12,337 nt of DNA from an uncultured Eggerthellaceae bacterium (lineage in GTDB: Bacteria; Actinomycetota; Coriobacteriia; Coriobacteriales; Eggerthellaceae): NCBI GenBank assembly GCA_937892845.1, contig CALBGP010000030.1, forward strand, positions 1-12,337, in the 5' to 3' direction. The notes under the pieces were generated by a model. It was not told the origin of the DNA, searched no databases, and worked only from the letters and a program-made list of their open reading frames with translations. The stretch's first letter is position 1; the number at the start of each line of letters is the position of its first letter. The position numbers and the translations under genes are program-made. This document shows positions 1 through 6,470 of the stretch, in pieces.

Positions 1-76
1 AGCCAAGATTGCGGCTTTCTTCTGTCGTCTCGACTCCCTCATCACCCTTCATCAGCGTGAGCCAAGGGTTTGCTGA
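1..76 (+). CDS. hsdS: Type I restriction specificity subunit HsdS, C-terminal end only (second copy)
   Basis: Only the last 24 codons are in the window. They read AKIAAFFCRLDSLITLHQRE and then PRVC before a TGA. The LITLHQR block is the distal conserved region that follows a target-recognition domain (TRD) in HsdS and matches the end of the complete hsdS on the opposite strand. HsdS chooses the DNA sequence methylated or cut by the HsdM/HsdR complex. This copy points toward the recombinase gene, in inverted orientation to the complete hsdS, as in phase-variable type I loci. Whether it has a start, a promoter and a full TRD cannot be seen, so it may be a silent donor cassette or a second expressed gene. 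The usual helical tail after LITLHQR is absent. Confidence 0.8.
   Translation, partial: AKIAAFFCRLDSLITLHQREPRVC
36..63 (+). repeat. Recombination site L (28-bp inverted repeat, left copy)
   Basis: This 28-bp sequence starts ccctcatcacccttcatcag and ends with gcgtgagcc. It is identical to the reverse complement of site R and encodes the LITLHQRE part of the left hsdS. The match continues outward for three more bases after one mismatch. It lies 19 bp beyond the stop codon of the recombinase gene. It is the likely strand-exchange site; the role is inferred from position and identity. Confidence 0.85.
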
Positions 77-82
77 TACTGG

Positions 83-1009
83 CTAGACAAGGGTTGAAAG
101 AGCTCTCATGACAATGTCGATATCCTTATTCTCAAGCTCCTGGATGATATGAAGATAGGTTTCTTGGGTTGTTGTCATACTTGCATGGCCAAGCCTTCTG
201 GAAACGCTCGCTATGGATGCTCCGGCAAATAGCAGAAGCGACGCATGCGTATGGCGCAGTCCGTGGATTGAAATTACTGGTACGCCAACGTTCCTGCAAT
301 GACGAGCCAAAACGCTGTTCGCTGTCGAGTTATACACCTTACCCTTAACAAAAATGGGCTCCGTCGGAGGAAGGCTCTTCAGCAATCCCGAAAGCTGCAT
401 GATAAGCTGCCAATCGAGCTGAACCTTACGAACCGACGAGGCGTTTTTCGTAGGAACGAAACCACCTCCATTCTTGTAATCCCAGGTTTTGTCAACAGAG
501 AGCGTTTGGTGGACGAAATCAAAATCCTCAGGAGTAAGACCCAATGCCTCAGAAAAGCGCAATCCTGTCTTAGCAACGATGAGGATGAGCCAGTCCCAAC
601 TAGGCTCACTCGATAGATCGAGGTCGCCGAGCACTGCATGAAGCTCGAATTGGTTGAGATACTTAGTTTTCTTCGTCCGTGGCTGTTTCCCTTTAATGAT
701 TGCCTTACGTGTAGGATCGCGTGGCATGAGCCCCTCATCGACAGCATCGAGAATCGCGCCTTTGAGCTGATGATGAAAGTCCATAGTTGTCTGTCGCTCA
801 TGATGCTCGGCATAGCCGTTGATGAGTTTCTGATACGACGTTCGATCAAGGTCCTTGATTTTGAGATCAGGGATGAGCTTAGCAAGCCAGGACTGCGTGA
901 GTCGATATTTCCTCATCGTGACTTCACGTATGGCCCCTTCTTTATAGACGCTGATCCATTGCGAGTAGTAATCACAGAATAGGGTTTCCTCAGTAATGGA
1001 AATTGGCAT
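83..1009 (-). CDS. Tyrosine recombinase, probable hsdS invertase
   Basis: This 308-residue protein is a tyrosine recombinase of the phage-integrase/XerC type, which cuts and rejoins DNA through a covalent phosphotyrosine. Residues 1-105 form the N-terminal DNA-binding part (SAM-like core-binding fold expected). The catalytic half shows R151 in TGLRFSEALGL, a likely K188, H249 and R252 in HGLRHT, H275 in RRLGHAS and the nucleophile Y285 in TYLH, so it looks active. ATG at 1009 has a good AAGGAG seven bases upstream. That Shine-Dalgarno lies inside the last codons of hsdS, and only 3 bp separate the hsdS stop from this start, so translation is probably coupled. It is flanked almost exactly by inverted sites L and R and sits between two opposed hsdS genes. 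Related recombinases invert hsdS segments in other bacteria, so shuffling specificity is its likely job rather than integrating a phage. Confidence 0.93.
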   Translation of the reverse strand: MPISITEETLFCDYYSQWISVYKEGAIREVTMRKYRLTQSWLAKLIPDLKIKDLDRTSYQKLINGYAEHHERQTTMDFHHQLKGAILDAVDEGLMPRDPTRKAIIKGKQPRTKKTKYLNQFELHAVLGDLDLSSEPSWDWLILIVAKTGLRFSEALGLTPEDFDFVHQTLSVDKTWDYKNGGGFVPTKNASSVRKVQLDWQLIMQLSGLLKSLPPTEPIFVKGKVYNSTANSVLARHCRNVGVPVISIHGLRHTHASLLLFAGASIASVSRRLGHASMTTTQETYLHIIQELENKDIDIVMRALSTLV

Positions 1010-1012
1010 TAT

Positions 1013-2248
1013 TTACTCCTTCATCATGTATGTCGGCTCACGCTGATGAAGGGTGATGAGGGTGTCGATCTCACTCAACGCCGCGCCTATGGCAGTTTGC
1101 TCCGACAAACCAGGAAATCTTACTTGTGTATCTTGCAGTGCGGCCTTTGAAACGGAAATCACCTTGATCCCCTGCATTAAGGGAAGAAGCTGTTTGTGGT
1201 ATGCATCGGAATTAAGGTAGTGCCCCAAGTAGCCCGTCCCAAAGGGGAACCGAGGTCGCGCCGGTATCGTATGCAACCCCGAGATAGTTGGCTCTTTGGG
1301 CAGTTTCCGCAGTTCAACACACTTGCCAGCCGCTTCGTCTTCCGCTGTGTCGGCGAAAATGACATCACCTTCGCGAAGTATCGACCCAGCAAATTTGGGA
1401 AGCACTGTGTCGTCGGTAATGAACGGCAAATCGTTTCGTTCGCCATCGAGACAATCACCGAACTTAATAAGAATATCTCCGTAATGAACATTGCGAGCAG
1501 TGCCATTTTCACCATTCAAACCAGCGCGTGAAAGAGTGTTGTTCTTCAAGAACTCGAAGCAGTCTCCTAACTTACGCTGTTCCCAAGGGTCAGTAAAACC
1601 CTTGAACCGAATCTCTGGCTTGGACTCACCGGACTTCGGGAACATCTTGTCGAGCATCGATTTCTTCACCATGCGCAACTTGTCGTACTTACGCTGATGA
1701 AGGGTGATGAGATTATCCATGGATCGCATTTGGTTGCCTACGAGCTTCTGTTCCTCGGCAGCTGGCAAAGATACCTCTTTGCCCAAAAGTTCCTCTTTGG
1801 TAATGCCTTTGATAGCTGAGCCTTGGACCATATGAAGCTCAGACTGTAGCTTTCTATGGATTGCGTAGCAAAGGAAGCTAGCGTCTCCCTTAAGCTCAGA
1901 CAAAGACACGAAATCCTGGCTTGTCGCGTACGAAAATGGCAGGTAAACGAGTTTTCCGACGCCGACATGTGTAACTACGGCAATAGAATCCCCGGGGACT
2001 TGCAATGCCGCTGATTTCCTTAACCCATCCTGCGTTATGGCTTTAGGAATATCAATGTGAAACAACTCATTTTCCAGAACGTTTGACGACTGAATCCAGG
2101 GAATATCGCCACCCCAGTACTCGTCATGTGAGGTGCTTGGAGTACCGCCTCCATAAGTTGCTCCAACGCAGTCACCCAACTTACGCTGTTCCCAAGGGCC
2201 AGTAAAGCCCTTGAATCGAATTTCGGGAGCATTTTGTTTCTCCGCCAT
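1013..2248 (-). CDS. hsdS: Type I restriction specificity subunit HsdS (two TRDs, truncated tail)
   Basis: HsdS recognises the bipartite DNA target of a type I restriction-modification complex. The 411-residue product has two half-repeats, each opening with PEIRFKGFT(G/D)PWEQRKLGD. TRD1 spans about residues 18-165 and contains GGTPSTSHDEYW and GDIPW. The central conserved region (about 170-205) includes LITLHQRKYDKLRMVKKSML. TRD2 spans about 222-385. The distal conserved region stops abruptly: LITLHQR is followed only by EPTYMMKE, whereas the central copy continues into a helix ending in KMF. I chose ATG at 2248, one base after the hsdM stop (TAGCATG), with AGGTGG upstream. A GTG at 2260 would overlap hsdM but is less attractive. 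The gene carries two copies of the recombination core (1035-1062 and 1691-1711), so TRD2 is exchangeable with the left hsdS. Confidence 0.93.
   Translation of the reverse strand: MAEKQNAPEIRFKGFTGPWEQRKLGDCVGATYGGGTPSTSHDEYWGGDIPWIQSSNVLENELFHIDIPKAITQDGLRKSAALQVPGDSIAVVTHVGVGKLVYLPFSYATSQDFVSLSELKGDASFLCYAIHRKLQSELHMVQGSAIKGITKEELLGKEVSLPAAEEQKLVGNQMRSMDNLITLHQRKYDKLRMVKKSMLDKMFPKSGESKPEIRFKGFTDPWEQRKLGDCFEFLKNNTLSRAGLNGENGTARNVHYGDILIKFGDCLDGERNDLPFITDDTVLPKFAGSILREGDVIFADTAEDEAAGKCVELRKLPKEPTISGLHTIPARPRFPFGTGYLGHYLNSDAYHKQLLPLMQGIKVISVSKAALQDTQVRFPGLSEQTAIGAALSEIDTLITLHQREPTYMMKE
1035..1062 (-). repeat. Recombination site R (28-bp inverted repeat, right copy)
   Basis: The sequence starts ggctcacgctgatgaagggt on the plus strand and is the exact reverse complement of site L at 36-63. 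It encodes LITLHQRE at the 3' end of the complete hsdS. Its outer edge lies 26 bp from the recombinase start codon. Together L and R bracket a segment of about 970 bp that contains only the recombinase gene and the two short hsdS tails. Confidence 0.85.
1571..1612 (-). repeat. TRD2-proximal direct repeat
   Basis: These 42 bp match 2180-2221 with three mismatches. They begin cttacgctgttcccaaggg on the plus strand and encode the IRFKGFTDPWEQRKL opener of the second HsdS half. The repeat is in the same orientation as its partner, so recombination between the two would delete or exchange TRD1 plus the central helix. Confidence 0.8.
1691..1711 (-). repeat. Recombination site M (21-bp core in the middle of hsdS)
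   Basis: The sequence, beginning acgctgatgaagggtgatga, matches the core of sites L (38-58) and R (1040-1060) without a mismatch over 21 bp. It encodes LITLHQR in the central conserved region between TRD1 and TRD2. It is in direct orientation to R and inverted relative to L. An L x M exchange would move TRD2 together with the recombinase gene. Confidence 0.75.
2180..2221 (-). repeat. TRD1-proximal direct repeat
   Basis: This is the partner of the repeat at 1571-1612, at 39/42 identity. It encodes the IRFKGFTGPWEQRKL opener of the first HsdS half. Two of the three differences are silent at protein level and one gives the G/D change, so the nucleotide similarity is closer than two independent TRD openers need to be. 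That suggests past duplication or recombination. Confidence 0.75.
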
Positions 2249-2249
2249 G

Positions 2250-4814
2250 CTATTCACCACCTAGCAGCTTCTGCAACTCAGCGATGCCCGCCATATCGTA
2301 TTCATTGCCAACGAGCTGCCCTAGCATATCCGACAACTGACGTTCCGCCTCGCTGATCTGATTGCAAACATCTGAATAGGTGGTCGCGTACTTGGCATTG
2401 AGCGCTACAATCTTCGCAATAAAGTCGTCCACGATAGCCCCGGGGAGAGCCAGGAGCTCAGCCTGCAGGGGCTCTATCCACTTGGCTGCCAACAAATCGC
2501 CGCATTGAATGTCGGTAAGGCCCTCAATGGCCATTTTGGTCTTCTCCTCAAGCGTGGCCCTTGCTTCCTTGTTCGCTTTCTTGAGGGCCTTCTCTTCGTC
2601 GAGCAGCATCTGGGCACGCACTAGGCTCTTCTCGAAATCGCTATTGGGTTGCTTCCCAATCTCCTTCACGACTTTCTTGAGTTCTGCCGTCACGAACACG
2701 CCGTCGTCGCCAATGGCGGCAGATGATTCCCTATCCTCCTCATCTAGATTCTCCAGAATCTCATCTACTTCCTGCGAAATCTGATTCAGACGAGAATCAC
2801 GGGCAGCAATCTTTTCGACATCCTCAGAAAGCAAACGCTCCTGAACGAGCTTGAATGGCAGGATGCGGCCAATCCAGCCATCCTGCACCTCAATGACTTG
2901 ATTCGCCTTCTTTTTCTCCACGATGTTCGGATCAACCCTACGGATTGCATCCTTTCCTTCAGTCTGGATAACCTCAAGGTCTCCTGAAATACCCGTCCAA
3001 GCATCGTCAAGCGCCTGATAGGCGTCATAGCCATCAATCAGCGAGATGCCGGACACCGCATCTTTCAAGAACGCTGCGACGACTTCCTCCTCTGCCATAA
3101 TATCAACCTGATCGACCCCATCAACCAAACGGGCACGCAATTCAGCCGGCAGATGCCCTATCGCGCTTCGATATTCGTTCACGAAATTGCAGACGTCGGT
3201 ATTCTTCCTCACCGTCTGTCCAATCGCATCAGTTACAGGCTCAAAGCACGACCCACCGGTATCACGGTAAAGCTGATCCTTCAGGCTGGGCCACACATCC
3301 CAGTATTTCGAAAGATCGTCCACTTCGCCCTTCGGCACGCCACCGAACATGGTCGCGTACACATCCCAGCTTTCTGCAGTCTCCGATGAATCCACGTAGC
3401 GCGGGATATTAAGGTTATAACCGTTGGCACGAATCTCTTCGATGGACACTAAACGACTGAACTTCTCGACCGTCGCATCCGTTGTCACGACATCAACTAT
3501 GCGTTTGATGTCGCTCGCCCTCAGCTTATTGTTCTTGCCTTCTTTAATGAAGTGCTTAGAGGCGTCCACCACCAACACGTCACTCTTCTCGCGCTGCTTA
3601 CGCAAAACCATGACGATAGTGGGAATACCCGTGCCGAAAAAAATATTGGCAGGCAGCCCGATAATCGCTTGAATATGGTGTCCCTCCACTAGATTCTTAC
3701 GGATGACACCTTCCTCCCCACCACGAAACAGCACTCCATGGGGCAGAACGATACACATGATGCCGTCTGAACGCAGGTGGTACAGATCATGCAGCAGGAA
3801 AGCATAGTCGGCTTTCGACTTGGGCGCTACACCATAACGCTTGAAGCGCGGGTCGTACTCCTTGTCTTCAGAATCCCAGTTCTGCGAGTAGGGCGGGTTG
3901 GAAACCACCGCATCGACAAAAAGCGGATCGTAGGTTTCGTCCTTGTTCTCCACCGTATCGAACCATGGCCAGTCATCTTCCAGCGTATCGCCGTTGCGAG
4001 CCACGATGTTGTCGGGCAGGATGCCGCGCATCACCAAGTTCATGCGCGTAAGGTTGTAGGTATTCGCCTTGAGCTCTTGCGCGTAGTACTTTATAGAGTC
4101 CGGATCGCCGTTCCTACGCGCAACAGCTTTGCCGATATTAATGAGCAACGAACCCGATCCGCTCGTAGGGTCGTAGATAGTAATATTCTCACGCCCGGAC
4201 AGGTGCCATGAAACTATCTCGCTCATAAGCACGGAAACCTCGTGCGGCGTATAGAACTCGCCAGCCTTCTTTCCCGCATTGGCGGCAAAATTGCTGATCA
4301 GATACTCATAGATGAAGCCGAGCACATCGTAGTCTTGACGGCCGCCCATAGGGATATCCTTGATGAGATAGATGAGATCACGGGCGGCTTTGGACTGGCT
4401 ACGTGCGTCAGTACCCAGCTTCGAGAGGCCCGTCTGCAGCGTATCGAAAATTCCATCGAAGACACGTTTACGAGCGGGGTCGATATTTCGGTTGAATGCC
4501 GACAGCGCATCACGCACATTCGATATCTCGAAATCGCCACCTTTGGCAATCCAGGTGGAGAAGAGATTTTCATATGCGATGAAGTAGCCGCACTCGCCTT
4601 TGACGAACTCAACCGTCTCCTTATCGTCTTCCACCAGGTAGGGCAGGTCCTCCTCGGCAAAGTCGCGAGCCTTCAGACGAGAAACTTCGGTTTCGGATAA
4701 GAACTTATAGAAGATGAAGCCCAAGATGTAATCCTTGTACTCATTGGCCTCGATCTTAGAGCGCATCTTGTTCGCAGATTCCCATATCTTGGAAGCCAGC
4801 TGCTGTTTATTCAT
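2250..4814 (-). CDS. hsdM: Type I DNA methyltransferase subunit HsdM, long form
   Basis: This is the N6-adenine methyltransferase subunit of a type I restriction-modification system, acting with HsdS. The 854-residue protein has an N-terminal HsdM_N helical domain (about 1-135) and the catalytic domain (about 155-470). The S-adenosylmethionine-binding motif is DPTSGSGSLL (215-224) and the catalytic motif is NPPY (306-309) in VVSNPPYSQNW. GEFYTPHEV before motif I is also typical. The region from about 480 to 854 is a long charged, helix-rich extension with probable coiled coils (for example EKSLVRAQMLLDEEKALKKA). Many HsdM proteins are near 500 residues, so this is a long variant. ATG at 4814 follows directly on the stop of the GIY-YIG gene, with AAGGAG seven to eight bases upstream, and the stop is one base before hsdS. 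Both catalytic motifs are intact, so methylation is probably active. Confidence 0.95.
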   Translation of the reverse strand: MNKQQLASKIWESANKMRSKIEANEYKDYILGFIFYKFLSETEVSRLKARDFAEEDLPYLVEDDKETVEFVKGECGYFIAYENLFSTWIAKGGDFEISNVRDALSAFNRNIDPARKRVFDGIFDTLQTGLSKLGTDARSQSKAARDLIYLIKDIPMGGRQDYDVLGFIYEYLISNFAANAGKKAGEFYTPHEVSVLMSEIVSWHLSGRENITIYDPTSGSGSLLINIGKAVARRNGDPDSIKYYAQELKANTYNLTRMNLVMRGILPDNIVARNGDTLEDDWPWFDTVENKDETYDPLFVDAVVSNPPYSQNWDSEDKEYDPRFKRYGVAPKSKADYAFLLHDLYHLRSDGIMCIVLPHGVLFRGGEEGVIRKNLVEGHHIQAIIGLPANIFFGTGIPTIVMVLRKQREKSDVLVVDASKHFIKEGKNNKLRASDIKRIVDVVTTDATVEKFSRLVSIEEIRANGYNLNIPRYVDSSETAESWDVYATMFGGVPKGEVDDLSKYWDVWPSLKDQLYRDTGGSCFEPVTDAIGQTVRKNTDVCNFVNEYRSAIGHLPAELRARLVDGVDQVDIMAEEEVVAAFLKDAVSGISLIDGYDAYQALDDAWTGISGDLEVIQTEGKDAIRRVDPNIVEKKKANQVIEVQDGWIGRILPFKLVQERLLSEDVEKIAARDSRLNQISQEVDEILENLDEEDRESSAAIGDDGVFVTAELKKVVKEIGKQPNSDFEKSLVRAQMLLDEEKALKKANKEARATLEEKTKMAIEGLTDIQCGDLLAAKWIEPLQAELLALPGAIVDDFIAKIVALNAKYATTYSDVCNQISEAERQLSDMLGQLVGNEYDMAGIAELQKLLGGE

Positions 4815-5648
4815 CTAGTTCTCCTTGCTTCTATAGACCCGATTCAATGTCTCGCCTTCGTCGTTCACCCATTCAGTCCATCCATTCTGACTGCCTCCGA
4901 GCACGAACACTGCAGCCGCACTGGGTGTTGGGAACACGAGATCGTTTGACAGCTCGACGATACCCGTCGCCTCTCCGAACAACCGCTTGCGCACTTCTTC
5001 GACCGCAACATTTTTCAGAACCGGTCGCGATAAATTAACTTTCGACCCAGCTAATACCGTGAACCGCCCAGTTGTCTTATCGTATCGGCCTTTCCCGCAT
5101 ATACCCTTTTTCTTCGTATGGAAGACGTCGATTGCCCCTACAGGTCCCTGGTCCACCCTATCCAAGTCATACCCCAACGCCGCCATCCTGAAAAGAATCC
5201 TCTCATGAAGGCGCTCAACCGCTTCTTCTTTATATGGGTCGATATAGGGTTTAGGAGTGGCTGAGTTGTCGGTTTCATACGACCCATGGGTACGAACGTA
5301 ATCTATCGCCTTCGCCTCCAAAACATCCAAGGCGTCCTTGCTGATATTCTGATCATCATCGAGAAACATCACGGCCTTATTCCAAAACTCTTTCTTTGCC
5401 TTATGAGAATCAAGGCGAGCAATGCCCTGGGTGGTCTGGCCAGCATAAACACGACCCACCCGACCATGGTCCTCATCGAGCAAGTAGTAAATCCCGCGTT
5501 GCGGGATGTTCGGCAGTAGCTTCGCCTCAGCAAGATCATCCCTTGGGATAACAATGGTTACGAGGGATTCACCCTCAACGCGGCAGATGCGAATACGATC
5601 CGGCAGCGCATCGATAAGCTGGATGGTAAGAGTCTTGACGCGAATCAC
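4815..5648 (-). CDS. GIY-YIG nuclease-domain protein with C-terminal DUF4357
   Basis: The 277-residue protein has a GIY-YIG-like nuclease core: RGIYYLLDE (51-59), VYAGQT (67-72), a nearby arginine (R78) and KEFWNKAV followed by LEAKAIDY with E111 as the likely metal-binding glutamate. The third position of the second motif is Ala instead of the more usual Val/Ile. The C-terminal part (about 186-275) fits DUF4357: GRYDKTTGRFTVLAGSKV, then FPTPSAAAVFVLGGSQNGW and EW.NDEGETL. Proteins of this architecture often accompany type I restriction genes, but their exact role there is not established to my knowledge. Start is GTG at 5648, two bases after the stop of the upstream gene, with AAAGGGG about nine bases before it. 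The stop codon abuts the hsdM ATG, so it is translated as part of the hsd operon. Confidence 0.85.
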   Translation of the reverse strand: MIRVKTLTIQLIDALPDRIRICRVEGESLVTIVIPRDDLAEAKLLPNIPQRGIYYLLDEDHGRVGRVYAGQTTQGIARLDSHKAKKEFWNKAVMFLDDDQNISKDALDVLEAKAIDYVRTHGSYETDNSATPKPYIDPYKEEAVERLHERILFRMAALGYDLDRVDQGPVGAIDVFHTKKKGICGKGRYDKTTGRFTVLAGSKVNLSRPVLKNVAVEEVRKRLFGEATGIVELSNDLVFPTPSAAAVFVLGGSQNGWTEWVNDEGETLNRVYRSKEN

Positions 5649-5650
5649 GA

Positions 5651-5863
5651 CTACGCCCCTTTCTTCGCAAGCTCTTCAATCATGCAAGTGCGCACGAAAG
5701 CCGAGAAGCTCATACCGCGGAGAACGGCCTCTTCCTTAGCCGCATCACGCAATGCATCAGGAATACGCAGCGTTACGGAAACCTGATTGCCATTCGCCAG
5801 AAAACTACGGATCTCAGTTTCATCAGCATTGTTTTTCAGAAGCTCTTTATATGATCCAGACAT
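5651..5863 (-). CDS. Ribbon-helix-helix (Arc/MetJ/CopG-like) small DNA-binding protein
   Basis: The 70-residue protein has a ribbon-helix-helix fold in its C-terminal half: strand VSVTLRI (28-34), helix PDALRDAAKEEAVLRG (35-50), turn MSFSAF and helix VRTCMIEELAKK. Such proteins bind DNA as dimers and usually repress their own operon, often as antitoxins. It is the first gene of the RHH/GIY-YIG/hsdM/hsdS/recombinase series, so autoregulation of the restriction locus is a reasonable inference. I prefer ATG at 5863, with weak AGAGA upstream, over the in-frame GTG at 5878. The GTG would add five residues and lacks a Shine-Dalgarno. The stop is two bases before the next start codon. The neighbouring gene does not look like a classical toxin, so a toxin-antitoxin role is not supported directly. 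Confidence 0.8.
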   Translation of the reverse strand: MSGSYKELLKNNADETEIRSFLANGNQVSVTLRIPDALRDAAKEEAVLRGMSFSAFVRTCMIEELAKKGA

Positions 5864-5881
5864 TTTTTCTCTAATCACTCG

Positions 5882-5914
5882 AAATGCAATACAAATGCGT
5901 TAGACGACATTATA
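5882..5914 (-). promoter_or_regulatory. Candidate promoter and operator of the hsd operon
   Basis: On the minus strand TATAAT occupies 5914-5909, a perfect -10 consensus. Transcription would begin near 5902, giving a leader of about 38 nt before the RHH start. No good -35 hexamer is seen at 16-18 bp. Downstream of the -10 lies AAATGC twice with an 11-bp period (plus strand 5882-5887 and 5893-5898). One helical turn is the spacing expected for two RHH dimers, so it could be an operator, but this is inference from spacing only. Confidence 0.4.
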
Positions 5915-6001
5915 GTGCGACCGGAACGCAGCTGTTCCTGACATGTAAGAGCCAGCAATTTCTTTCGTACGTCAATTACTGCCTCATGCAGCTTTTCGGT
6001 G

Positions 6002-6268
6002 TAGCCTTTCGGCGAACATGGCAATAAGGCATTCGAGCATTACCGGAATGATCCCCGAGCGACGGCCTGACCCGCAGAGCCTGAGCCCGCCGCTGACGAA
6101 GCCGGTGCCGACCAGGCAACGCTCGACGCCGCACGTCAGGCCTATGCCGACGCCACCGCCTACCACGCCTACACCCGTCCGTCCGTAGTCCACAACCCGA
6201 CCACGGCCTACGAGTGGCTCGATGAGGAAGAAAAGATCATCGACGACGCAATGGCTCTGTTTGGATAG
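6002..6268 (+). pseudogene. Unidentified gene remnant (C-terminal fragment with internal stop)
   Basis: One plus-strand frame reads like protein from about 6005 to the TAG at 6266-6268 but is broken by a TGA at 6068. After that stop, 65 codons have no plausible start until Met near the end. They begin with a Pro/Ala/Glu-rich linker (PAEPEPAADEAGADQA), continue through TRPSVVHNPTTAYEWLDEEE and end IIDDAMALFG. The stretch before the stop reads GEHGNKAFEHYRNDPRATA. The amino-acid pattern (hydrophilic linker, then an amphipathic acidic end) is unlike random translation, so I read it as the decayed 3' end of a larger gene. I do not recognise the family. The opposite strand over 5984-6193 gives a Gly/Val-rich frame that looks like a shadow. 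The fragment may mark an old insertion boundary beside the restriction locus. Confidence 0.4.
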
Positions 6269-6425
6269 TCCGGCATAAGGTCATACATCCCAATTCGAAG
6301 GCTGGCCCTGTTCCCGCCCTTGAGCGGGGGCGAGGCATTCTTCCATGCGCTGCACCGCCTTCAGCCGCCCGACAAACGCAGAAACCCTCCACACCGGCAC
6401 GCCAACGCAACCCCGTCCGTTCGCG

Positions 6426-6465
6426 TATACTTTGCCAATACGAAATCGCATCCCATACGTTAGGA
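6426..6465 (+). promoter_or_regulatory. Candidate -10 and ribosome binding site for the DUF2238-like gene
   Basis: TATACT at 6426-6431 is a plausible -10 about 40 bp ahead of the GTG start, but no clear -35 is visible. AGGA at 6462-6465 stands five bases before the GTG at 6471 and decides that start. The arms CGTAT (6424-6428) and ATACG (6438-6442) form a short inverted repeat around the -10 that might be a regulator site. Confidence 0.35.
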
Positions 6466-6470
6466 CTCCC

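Noticed and set aside
83..1009. Recombinase as the integrase of a prophage or integrative element
   Set aside because: No tRNA attachment site, excisionase, relaxase or phage gene is near, and the gene is tightly bracketed by hsdS sequence and inverted sites.
3777..4700. Two plus-strand frames of about 150 codons
   Set aside because: Both are antisense to the catalytic domain of hsdM, whose motifs are clear, so they are shadows.
5923..5937. GGAAC/GTTCC inverted repeat as a LexA (SOS) box
   Set aside because: The spacing between GAAC and GTTC is six bases rather than the four of the Gram-positive SOS box, so damage control is not supported.
6345..6470. Upstream extension of the DUF2238-like gene by 42 codons
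   Set aside because: The extra residues are basic and Pro/Thr-rich with no membrane character. The stretch overlaps a candidate -10, and GTG 6471 has a proper AGGA.
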